From a virus: a stretch of DNA of 38,959 bases. The translations under genes and the position numbers were made by a program. Position 1 is the stretch's first letter, and each line of letters starts with the position of its first letter. The stretch spans positions 1 to 38,959 of IMG/VR virus record IMGVR_UViG_3300026097_000047; one strand, written 5' to 3'. Shown one piece after another: positions 6,677 through 12,352 of this stretch. Below the pieces are notes generated by a model, which was not told the origin of the DNA, did not search any database, and was given only the letters and a program-made list of their open reading frames with translations.

Positions 6677-6754
6677 ATGGTTGAAGCCGTCCTGTTTATC
6701 GAGGTGGTAGCGGTTGTAGCAGTCGGCCTATTCGTTTTCCGTAACATCTTCTGA
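6677..6754 (+). CDS. Membrane micropeptide (25 aa)
   Basis: A 25-residue peptide, nearly all hydrophobic (about residues 4-21 rich in Val, Leu, Phe and Ile), ending R-N-I-F. A near-perfect ribosome binding site, AAGGAGGTGAGTG, precedes ATG 6677, which is the main argument that it is translated. It would form a single transmembrane helix with a short positively charged end. It sits between two other membrane ORFs. Confidence 0.5.
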   Translation: MVEAVLFIEVVAVVAVGLFVFRNIF

Positions 6755-6765
6755 AAGGACAACCC

Positions 6766-6906
6766 ATGAAAGACTCAGACGACTTCTTCCGCGGGCTGTG
6801 CGCGCTTGCCAGCATTGGCTTGGCCATCACCGCTATAGTTTCGCCTGACCCGGTGCCTTGGTTGCTGGGTGCAATCCTCGTGTACATGTGGGGGCGGGAA
6901 AATTGA
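6766..6906 (+). CDS. Small membrane protein (46 aa)
   Basis: A 46-residue protein from ATG 6766, preceded by GAAAGGAC. The N terminus is acidic (K-D-S-D-D-F-F). Two short hydrophobic stretches (L-C-A-L-A-S-I-G-L-A-I-T and W-L-L-G-A-I-L-V-Y-M-W) flank S-P-D-P-V-P, suggesting a helical hairpin in the membrane. It ends G-R-E-N. It is the third consecutive small membrane ORF, which supports a real cluster. Confidence 0.5.
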   Translation: MKDSDDFFRGLCALASIGLAITAIVSPDPVPWLLGAILVYMWGREN

Positions 6907-7088
6907 GCAACGGCAGAGAACTCAAGAGCAAGGGCGCGCAGGCTCTTCGGGAGGCGGGCTTTGTACCCCTGCCAAGACTTTGGGTTACGTGGGATCAGCT
7001 TGAGACGATCATCCGCATGGCCGAGGGCAACAAAAACGTAGTGAACGAGATCAGAGGACGTGCAAACAGAGGAGAAAAAGATGAGTGA
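6903..7088 (+). CDS. Small protein, unknown (61 aa, TTG start)
   Basis: The protein begins (M)-S-N-G-R-E-L-K-S-K-G and is basic and helical, with L-R-E-A-G-F-V-P-L-P-R-L-W-V and R-M-A-E-G-N-K. The likely start is TTG at 6903, overlapping the previous stop (TTGA) with a G-rich stretch upstream; a longer frame to 6858 overlaps the membrane gene. The sequence resembles small HTH-like or nucleic acid-binding phage proteins, but no domain is clear. The C-terminal end overlaps the next start. Confidence 0.5.
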   Translation: MSNGRELKSKGAQALREAGFVPLPRLWVTWDQLETIIRMAEGNKNVVNEIRGRANRGEKDE

Positions 7089-7392
7089 GATGACAAGAGA
7101 GCAGGCGTATCGCCGCTGGAAGAAAGGCGAAGACCCGCACAAGCTGGCCAAGGAGAAGGGCGTGACTCGTGAACGAATGCACCACATCCTCAAAAAGATG
7201 GATGCCAGTGTACCGCTTGTAGATCGCATAGAGGAACTGGAAGCCAAGCTGGATGAGGCGGTTTTCGTGCTGCAAATCTGCTGCAACTTCATGGAATATG
7301 GTACATGGCCTGACCGTGATCCAGTGGTTCTCGCGCAAAAAACCATCGCCAAACTGAAAGGACAGGACGATGCTGTGTTACACGGGGACTAG
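7081..7392 (+). CDS. Small HTH and coiled-coil protein
   Basis: A 103-residue protein. Residues 5-37 (T-R-E-Q-A-Y-R-R-W-K-K-G then L-A-K-E-K-G-V-T-R-E-R) look like a simple helix-turn-helix. A coiled-coil-like segment follows (R-I-E-E-L-E-A-K-L-D-E-A). The C-terminal part contains C-C-N-F-M-E-Y-G-T-W-P and a Lys-rich end. ATG 7081 is preceded by GAGGAGAAAAAG. Possibly a small regulator; not assigned. Confidence 0.55.
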   Translation: MSEMTREQAYRRWKKGEDPHKLAKEKGVTRERMHHILKKMDASVPLVDRIEELEAKLDEAVFVLQICCNFMEYGTWPDRDPVVLAQKTIAKLKGQDDAVLHGD

Positions 7393-7573
7393 GAACTCTC
7401 GCATCTACATGAACACCAAGAGCAAGCGAACCGCTTGGCGGGCATACATGAAAGTAAATGATTGGTGGTATGACTTAAGTGGACTCCGTCGTGCATACCG
7501 TGAATTGTTTACGCACTGGGACAATGAACACTACTGGTGTGAAGAAGACGCTTTCTTTGACGACAACCAGTGA
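7370..7573 (+). CDS. Unknown small protein (67 aa)
   Basis: From ATG 7370 (AAAGGACAGG upstream) the product has 67 residues; an in-frame ATG at 7409 would give a shorter 54-residue form. It is rich in Trp, Tyr and Arg in the middle and ends in an acidic segment (W-C-E-E-D-A-F-F-D-D). No domain is recognised. It overlaps the previous gene by 23 bases. Confidence 0.5.
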   Translation: MLCYTGTRNSRIYMNTKSKRTAWRAYMKVNDWWYDLSGLRRAYRELFTHWDNEHYWCEEDAFFDDNQ

Positions 7574-7585
7574 AAGGACAAGACG

Positions 7586-7864
7586 ATGGCAATGACACCG
7601 GAAGCTAAGGTGAAGAAGAAAGTCGTGGCGATACTCAAAGAGATGGGTGCTTACTACTTCTACCCTGTGACAGGTGGGTATGGTCAGAGCGGAGTGCCCG
7701 ACATCGTGGGCTGCCACCAAGGCAGGTTCTTTGGGATTGAGTGCAAGGTAGGCAAGAACAAGCCGACGCCGTTGCAGGAGAAGAACTTAAAGCAGATCGC
7801 CGAAGCGGGAGGGGTATCGCTTGTTATCAACGCGGACAACATCGAAGATGCACGGGAGGTCTAG
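7586..7864 (+). CDS. VRR-NUC (PD-(D/E)xK) nuclease
   Basis: A 92-residue protein that fits the phage VRR-NUC family. N-terminal helix E-A-K-V-K-K-K-V-V-A-I-L is followed by the catalytic region S-G-V-P-D-I-V-G (Asp of the PD motif), F-F-G-I-E-C-K (the E-x-K element), then a helix K-N-L-K-Q-I-A-E-A-G-G. VRR-NUC proteins are stand-alone endonucleases acting on branched or replicating DNA, so a role in recombination or in resolving replication intermediates is likely. Length matches the family (about 90-120 residues). GAAAGGACAAGACG precedes the ATG. Confidence 0.85.
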   Translation: MAMTPEAKVKKKVVAILKEMGAYYFYPVTGGYGQSGVPDIVGCHQGRFFGIECKVGKNKPTPLQEKNLKQIAEAGGVSLVINADNIEDAREV

Positions 7865-7870
7865 GGTATC

Positions 7871-8059
7871 GTGGGAAAGACAGAGTTGCCCCCCGCTCAA
7901 CAGGCAGAGCTGCGGTTCCTCAAACAGCAGGTAGATTTCTGGATGGAAGCCCATGCCAAGAAGGACGCCTCCCCGTCCGCACAACAACGCTACTGGCACG
8001 CCGCGGATGACCTACGCAAGTTTGTCGAGAACCGTCGGAAGGAAGGGTACGACATATGA
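7871..8059 (+). CDS. Small helical protein (62 aa), unknown
   Basis: GTG start at 7871, seven bases after the VRR-NUC stop, with GGAGGTC upstream. The product is predicted helical and charged: A-Q-Q-A-E-L-R-F-L-K-Q-Q-V-D-F-W-M near the N terminus and R-K-F-V-E-N-R-R-K-E near the C terminus. The stop overlaps the next start (ATGA). No known family. Confidence 0.5.
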   Translation: MGKTELPPAQQAELRFLKQQVDFWMEAHAKKDASPSAQQRYWHAADDLRKFVENRRKEGYDI

Positions 8060-8199
8060 AGACACGGGAAGAATACCTGTCACTACAATGGCAATGCACT
8101 CATGCGCTCTCTATGACGCCGAAGTGGTCGCCGTACAGGCTGCTTTGGAAGTTTGGAATTTGGTACGCAAGAAGGAAGATCAATGGACTACGACAGTGA
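8056..8199 (+). CDS. Very small ORF (47 aa), unknown
   Basis: ATG 8056 overlaps the previous stop and GGAAGG is just upstream. The product is basic and Trp-rich (M-K-T-R-E-E-Y-L-S-L-Q-W, later W-S-P-Y-R-L-L-W-K-F). Overlap at both ends with neighbours fits a coupled cluster. Too short to assign. Confidence 0.4.
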   Translation: MKTREEYLSLQWQCTHALSMTPKWSPYRLLWKFGIWYARRKINGLRQ

Positions 8200-8368
8200 C
8201 CCAAGACTGATTAACGTGTCAGGGAAAGTAAAGAAATTAGAGAGAGAATACGATGACATCATCTGGGAAGAAGGTCCGGGTGACCCAAGGCTTGTGACCC
8301 TCACGCGCGAACTCCGGTACTACAAGAAACTGCAAGAGCAAGGGATACTCCATGAACCAGATTTTTAA
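8183..8368 (+). CDS. Small coiled-coil-like protein (61 aa)
   Basis: ATG 8183 with AAGAAGGAAGATC upstream. The sequence has a helical segment G-K-V-K-K-L-E-R-E-Y-D-D and a second one, T-R-E-L-R-Y-Y-K-K-L-Q-E-Q, consistent with a short helical hairpin. It overlaps the previous ORF by 17 bases and the next gene by 17 bases. Function unknown. Confidence 0.5.
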   Translation: MDYDSDPRLINVSGKVKKLEREYDDIIWEEGPGDPRLVTLTRELRYYKKLQEQGILHEPDF

Positions 8369-8843
8369 GCCTGTGGAGGCAACAGAAGAGCGTGTGTGGC
8401 GTTACCTGCTGAAGCACCGCGCCACCGCAACCGCCGAGACTATAGCACTGAACTGCGACGTGCCCGTAGACTACGCACAAACCTGCATGGATCGGATTTC
8501 ATCGCCGAACTGGAGGGAGCCTATCACGGAGGGTCAAAAATTTGACAGTGATAAGCTGCGGTATGAGTTGTTACCTCCCGAACTACTCGAAGAAGTTGCC
8601 CGTGTCCTGACCTTCGGCGCTAAGAAATACGCCGACCGTAACTGGGAGTTGGGTATGAAGTGGTCTCGCCCCTTCGGCGCGCTGATGCGCCATATGTGGG
8701 CGTGGTGGCGTGGTGAGGAAAAAGACCCCGAGACAGGGTACTCACACCTATCTCACGCAGCCTGCTGCATAGCTTTCCTTGTGTCTTACGAGGCTCGCAA
8801 CGTCGGCACAGACGACAGGCCGAAGGAAGTACAAAATGACTAA
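8352..8843 (+). CDS. dATP/dGTP diphosphohydrolase-like protein (DUF5664) with N-terminal winged-helix-like part
   Basis: A 163-residue protein. The C-terminal part, from about residue 63, reads K-F-D-S-D-K-L-R-Y-E-L-L-P-P and then L-T-F-G-A-K-K-Y-A-D-R-N-W, with W-W-R-G-E-E-K-D-P-E-T-G and S-H-L-S-H-A-A-C-C. This is the pattern of the phage DUF5664/dGTP_diPhyd family (MazG-like fold, acidic residues holding metal). Family members act on dATP/dGTP, so it may shape the nucleotide pool. Residues 1-60 are an extra helical segment resembling a small winged helix (A-T-A-E-T-I-A-L-N-C-D-V-P). It is followed by a dCMP deaminase. No PurZ (diaminopurine) gene is visible here. Confidence 0.75.
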   Translation: MNQIFKPVEATEERVWRYLLKHRATATAETIALNCDVPVDYAQTCMDRISSPNWREPITEGQKFDSDKLRYELLPPELLEEVARVLTFGAKKYADRNWELGMKWSRPFGALMRHMWAWWRGEEKDPETGYSHLSHAACCIAFLVSYEARNVGTDDRPKEVQND

Positions 8844-8855
8844 AGGGGCAAGACA

Positions 8856-9302
8856 ATGAATGGGCCGATAGACACACCACACCTACAAAAATGGGCGCTA
8901 GAACTCGCCGAGCATATAGCCAAGTTAAGTAAAGACCCGAGCACGCAGGTCGGCGCGGTTATATTCGACAAGAAACGACGCGTAATATCTACAGGGTACA
9001 ACGGGCTTGCACGGGGGGTATACGACACACCAGAACGCCTTAATAACCGCGAGATAAAGTATAAGATGGTGCTACATGCCGAGAAGAATGCGATCTTGTT
9101 TGCAACAGCGCCACTCGACGGGGCGACGATTGTGGTGACGCACCCCTGCTGCGCTCAGTGTGCTGCTCAGATAGTTCAAGCGGGCATCAAACATGTAGTG
9201 TGGCCCGAACCTGACGACGCGTTCCTCGCCCGATGGGCAGATGACCTATACCTAACGAAGCAACAATTTCGCGAAGCTGCTGTGCGGGTAACGCAGGTAT
9301 GA
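8856..9302 (+). CDS. dCMP deaminase (cytidine/deoxycytidylate deaminase family)
   Basis: A 148-residue zinc deaminase. The catalytic motif H-A-E (His74-Ala-Glu76) and the cysteine pair C99-A-Q-C102 are present, together with T-G-Y-N-G and a D-P-S-T-Q-V-G-A-V-I N-terminal strand. It is expected to convert dCMP to dUMP, feeding dTMP synthesis. The residue before the first zinc Cys, usually Pro, is Cys98 here (H-P-C-C-A-Q-C), a small deviation. AAAGGGGCAAGAC lies before the ATG. It follows the DUF5664 gene, forming a nucleotide-pool pair. Confidence 0.85.
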   Translation: MNGPIDTPHLQKWALELAEHIAKLSKDPSTQVGAVIFDKKRRVISTGYNGLARGVYDTPERLNNREIKYKMVLHAEKNAILFATAPLDGATIVVTHPCCAQCAAQIVQAGIKHVVWPEPDDAFLARWADDLYLTKQQFREAAVRVTQV

Positions 9303-9544
9303 CCATGCGTGACCTACCGAAACAAGTTCATCCACTGCTGCGAAAAGTTCTTAGGGGCCTGCCGAGTACATGGGGAGTGGTGAAGAAAAAGGATCACTAC
9401 TTCCTCGTACACCGAGGGCGCCGCGTAGCGTGTGTGGCTAATAACGCGTCAACGCAAAATGACCAACAGGCCAAGAAGAGCCTGCATACAATCCAGAGAT
9501 ACATGAGAGAGAACAACAATGGACCTGATAACAGTCGACTTTGA
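9299..9544 (+). CDS. Small basic protein (81 aa), weakly HicA-like
   Basis: An 81-residue basic protein. R-K-V-L-R-G-L-P-S-T-W-G-V-V-K-K-K is followed by D-H-Y-F-L-V-H-R-G-R-R-V-A-C-V, which loosely recalls the beta-hairpin of HicA-type double-stranded RNA-binding folds. A helical, polar C terminus follows. No HicB-like partner is nearby, so a toxin role is not supported. ATG 9299 overlaps the deaminase stop; the end overlaps the polymerase start by 26 bases. Confidence 0.55.
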   Translation: MTMRDLPKQVHPLLRKVLRGLPSTWGVVKKKDHYFLVHRGRRVACVANNASTQNDQQAKKSLHTIQRYMRENNNGPDNSRL

Positions 9545-11348
9545 GACCTACTACGCCAAGGACTACTCACTGTCTAAGATGACAACAGAAGCGTATATAC
9601 GTGACCCCCGCTTCGAAGTGATTGGCGTCGCAGTGAAAGTAAACAACGGTGAGACGGAGTGGGCCAGTGGAACACAAGAACAGATCGCTCAGTACCTCGA
9701 TACATTTGACTGGGCTAACAGTATGGTACTCGCCCACAATACTATGTTTGACGGTGCTATCTTGTCTTGGCGTTTTGGTATCCACCCTCGCGCTCTTGCT
9801 GACACTATGCACATGGCCCGTGCTCTTCATGGGGTTGAGACTAGCGCAAGTCTCAAGAAAGTCGCTGAACGATACGGTGTTGGAGCTAAGGGAACGGAAG
9901 TGGTCCGCGCGCTGGGGAAACGGCGATTAGATTTCTCTGACTATGACCTGTCCCTGTATGGTGACTACTGCGTCAACGACGTGAACCTGACGTACACACT
10001 GTTCAGCATCATGGCTAAGAAGTTTCCACGTAAAGAACTCAAGCTGATTGACCTGACCCTGCGTATGTTCACGGAGCCAACGCTGGACTTGGACCTTGGG
10101 CTGCTGGAGATGCACCTCGAAAACGTCAAGGACCGCAAGGACCAGCTGATGGTAGATGCAGGGATCACCGACAAGAAGGACCTGATGTCGAACCCCAAGT
10201 TTGCGGACATGCTGATTGGTTTAGGCGTAACTCCGCCGACCAAGATCAGCCCCACCACAGGCAAGGAGACGTACGCGTTCGCCAAGAACGACGAAGAGTT
10301 TAAGGCGCTGCTAGAGCATGAAGACGACAGGGTACAGGCGCTTGTTGCTGCACGGCTTGGGACAAAATCCACGCTTGAGGAAACACGTACTCAGAGGTTT
10401 ATAGATATATCCAAACGTGGGCTGCTACCCGTACCGGTCCGCTACTACGCGGCGCACACTGGCCGATGGGGCGGGGACGACAAGATCAACCTGCAAAACC
10501 TACCGAGCCGAGGACCGAACGGGAAGGCGCTCAAGAAGGCGATCATCGCCCCCGAAGGGCACACAGTGATCGAGGCTGACTCCGCACAGATTGAAGCCCG
10601 TGTACTGGCGTGGCTAGCCGAGCAGAGTGACCTTGTTAGTGCGTTCACTAACAGAGAGGACGTCTATAAGAAGATGGCGTCTAGTATCTACGGCGTGCCT
10701 GTAGACGAGGTGACCAAGGACCAACGCTTTGTGGGTAAGACTACTATTCTTGGTGCAGGCTACGGCATGGGTGCGCTCAAGTTCCAAGCACAGCTAAAGA
10801 CGTTTGGGTTCGACATGGAGTTGGACGAGGCTCGCAGGGTTATTAACATCTACCGTGACACCAACTGGAAGATCAGTCAGCTATGGCGCAACGCACAGAA
10901 CATGCTCCGCTACATGGCGCAGGGTGACAGGCTCGACTTCGGTCTCGCCGGGGTACTGACTGTCGACCCCGTGAAGAAGGCTGTCATGCTGCCGTCGGGG
11001 CTACCCATGTTCTACCACGACCTCTTTGCCCGCGAGGAAGAGAAGGGACCGCAATACTACTACAAGGTCCGCGCAGGTGAGAAGAAGATATACGGTGGGA
11101 AAGTAGTAGAGAACGTGTGCCAAGCTATCGCCCGTTGCATCATTGGCGAGCAGATGCTAAGAATTGCTAAGGAATACCGCGTGGTGCTAACCGTTCACGA
11201 CTCGATTGTGTGCTGTGTCCCTGACGCCGAAGTCCCCGCTGCACAGGAATGTGTAGAGAAATGGATGCGTTGGGTACCGGACTGGGCCACTGGCCTACCT
11301 GTCGACTGCGAAGCAGGCACCGCCAAATCATATGGAGAATGTGAATGA
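9519..11348 (+). CDS. polA: Family A DNA polymerase with 3'-5' exonuclease (Leu762 type)
   Basis: A 609-residue replicative polymerase. Exonuclease acidic residues are D7 and E9 (D-F-E-T), D78 (in N-T-M-F-D) and D154 (in Y-C-V-N-D), so proofreading looks intact; no 5'-3' exonuclease domain is present. Polymerase motif A is D-S-A-Q-I-E-A-R (D354 catalytic). Motif B is R403-x3-K407-x7-Y415-G. The residue equivalent to E. coli Phe762 is Leu411. Motif C is V-H-D561-S562, where the usual Glu is Ser. Length is normal for a phage enzyme lacking a 5'-3' exonuclease. It likely copies the phage genome with the primase-helicase (15866) and the candidate single-stranded DNA-binding protein (14917). One dyad copy lies inside it. 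Confidence 0.95.
   Translation: MDLITVDFETYYAKDYSLSKMTTEAYIRDPRFEVIGVAVKVNNGETEWASGTQEQIAQYLDTFDWANSMVLAHNTMFDGAILSWRFGIHPRALADTMHMARALHGVETSASLKKVAERYGVGAKGTEVVRALGKRRLDFSDYDLSLYGDYCVNDVNLTYTLFSIMAKKFPRKELKLIDLTLRMFTEPTLDLDLGLLEMHLENVKDRKDQLMVDAGITDKKDLMSNPKFADMLIGLGVTPPTKISPTTGKETYAFAKNDEEFKALLEHEDDRVQALVAARLGTKSTLEETRTQRFIDISKRGLLPVPVRYYAAHTGRWGGDDKINLQNLPSRGPNGKALKKAIIAPEGHTVIEADSAQIEARVLAWLAEQSDLVSAFTNREDVYKKMASSIYGVPVDEVTKDQRFVGKTTILGAGYGMGALKFQAQLKTFGFDMELDEARRVINIYRDTNWKISQLWRNAQNMLRYMAQGDRLDFGLAGVLTVDPVKKAVMLPSGLPMFYHDLFAREEEKGPQYYYKVRAGEKKIYGGKVVENVCQAIARCIIGEQMLRIAKEYRVVLTVHDSIVCCVPDAEVPAAQECVEKWMRWVPDWATGLPVDCEAGTAKSYGECE
10635..10652 (+). promoter_or_regulatory. Dyad copy 5 (inside the polymerase gene)
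   Basis: GTTAGTG-CGTT-CACTAAC is a perfect dyad with a 4-base spacer, extended to 8 bp by flanking T/A. It codes V-S-A-F-T-N in the polymerase, just after motif A. Conservation of a DNA palindrome within an essential coding region is notable. Confidence 0.55.
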
Positions 11349-12028
11349 GCAAACCCGTAGCCGCAGCGCCGTGGTCCTTCAGCAAGATGAAGAACTTCGA
11401 TACGTGCCCCAAGCAGTTTTATCATGTAACTGTGCTAAAAGAGCACCCGTTTGTGGAGACCGAGGCAGTGCGCTACGGTAGCGCCTTCCACAAAGCAGCC
11501 GAGGATTACATCGGTGAGGGCAAGCCACTACCCCCTGCGTTCGACTTCGCCAAGCCTGTTTTGGACTCGCTCAACAGCAAGCGCGGTGACAAGTTAGTCG
11601 AGCGTAAGATGGGGCTGACCGCAGACCTCGAACCGTGCAGCTTCTACGCAAAAGACGTTTGGTTCCGCGGCATTGCTGACTTGCTTATCCTCGACCACAA
11701 TGCCGAAACCGCTTGGGTCATAGACTACAAGACAGGCAAGTCCGCACGCTACGCAGACAAGGGACAGCTAGAGTTGATGGCGCTTACTGTGTTCAAGCAC
11801 TTCCCTGACATCAAGAAGGTGCGCGCTGGCCTGCTGTTTGTGGTGTGTAACGACATAGTGCGTGACACCTACCTCGAAGAGATCACTCCTGATCTGTGGG
11901 GGAAATGGATGGGCAAGTATGGTACAATGGAGAAAGCCTTCGAGACAGGGGTGTGGAACCCGAAGCCTAGCGGCCTGTGCAGACGCCATTGTCCTGTAAC
12001 GGAGTGCCCACACAACGGAGCAAACTGA
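11345..12028 (+). CDS. Cas4/AddB/RecB-like Fe-S nuclease (PD-(D/E)xK)
   Basis: A 227-residue nuclease of the PDDEXK_1/Cas4 group. The catalytic core has F-R-G-I-A-D112 and V-I-D127-Y-K129-T-G-K (D-x-K triad), preceded by R-Y-G-S-A-F-H. One Cys near the N terminus (C21, in D-T-C-P-K-Q-F-Y) and three near the C terminus (C212, C216, C221) are arranged as in Cas4, AddB and Dna2, where they hold a 4Fe-4S cluster. It probably resects or processes DNA ends during replication or recombination. The start overlaps the polymerase stop (ATGA), and the stop overlaps the next start. Confidence 0.85.
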   Translation: MSKPVAAAPWSFSKMKNFDTCPKQFYHVTVLKEHPFVETEAVRYGSAFHKAAEDYIGEGKPLPPAFDFAKPVLDSLNSKRGDKLVERKMGLTADLEPCSFYAKDVWFRGIADLLILDHNAETAWVIDYKTGKSARYADKGQLELMALTVFKHFPDIKKVRAGLLFVVCNDIVRDTYLEEITPDLWGKWMGKYGTMEKAFETGVWNPKPSGLCRRHCPVTECPHNGAN

Positions 12029-12312
12029 TGCCTTACAAAAACAAACCTCGCCCGTACAAGAAAGAGTACGAGCAGCAGAAGAAACGTGGCGAGCACGAGG
12101 ACCGCATGGAGCGACAGCGTGCACGACGCAAGATGGATAAGACCGGTAAGGATGCCAACAAAAACGGTAAGGCTGACAAGCGTGAGGGCAAAGACGTCGC
12201 GCACAAGAAGCCCTTATCACGTGGTGGCTCGAACAAGAACGGCGTGACCGTCCAGAGCCGCAATAAGAACCGAGCCGCGGGTGGCGCGTTAAGTAGCCCG
12301 AGGAAACGTTAG
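12028..12312 (+). CDS. Small very basic HNH-like protein
   Basis: A 94-residue, strongly basic protein rich in Lys and Arg. The C-terminal part reads D-V-A-H-K-K-P-L-S-R-G-G-S-N and then V-Q-S-R-N-K-N-R. This resembles the core of phage HNH endonucleases (D-V-x-H-x-x-P-L-S-x-G-G-x-N...N-R). The full two-histidine metal site is not evident, so nuclease activity is uncertain. A DNA-binding or DNA-nicking role is suggested. The TAG stop (12310-12312) sits in the left arm of dyad copy 6. Confidence 0.6.
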   Translation: MPYKNKPRPYKKEYEQQKKRGEHEDRMERQRARRKMDKTGKDANKNGKADKREGKDVAHKKPLSRGGSNKNGVTVQSRNKNRAAGGALSSPRKR

Positions 12313-12338
12313 TGCACCACTAACACGCGGGAAACCGC
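12308..12338 (+). promoter_or_regulatory. Dyad copy 6 plus GNRA-type hairpin
   Basis: GTTAGTG-CAC-CACTAAC (12308-12324) is a perfect dyad whose left arm contains the previous gene's stop. Two bases later, GCGG-GAAA-CCGC (12327-12338) can form a 4-bp hairpin with a GAAA tetraloop. The region lies just before the ribosome binding site of the SNF2 helicase gene. This parallels copy 4, which is also followed by a small tetraloop hairpin. Confidence 0.55.
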
Positions 12339-12352
12339 TGCGAGGAGAAGAC

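Noticed and set aside
9299-9544. HicA toxin of a HicAB pair
   Set aside because: Only a loose beta-hairpin similarity and no HicB-like partner next to it.
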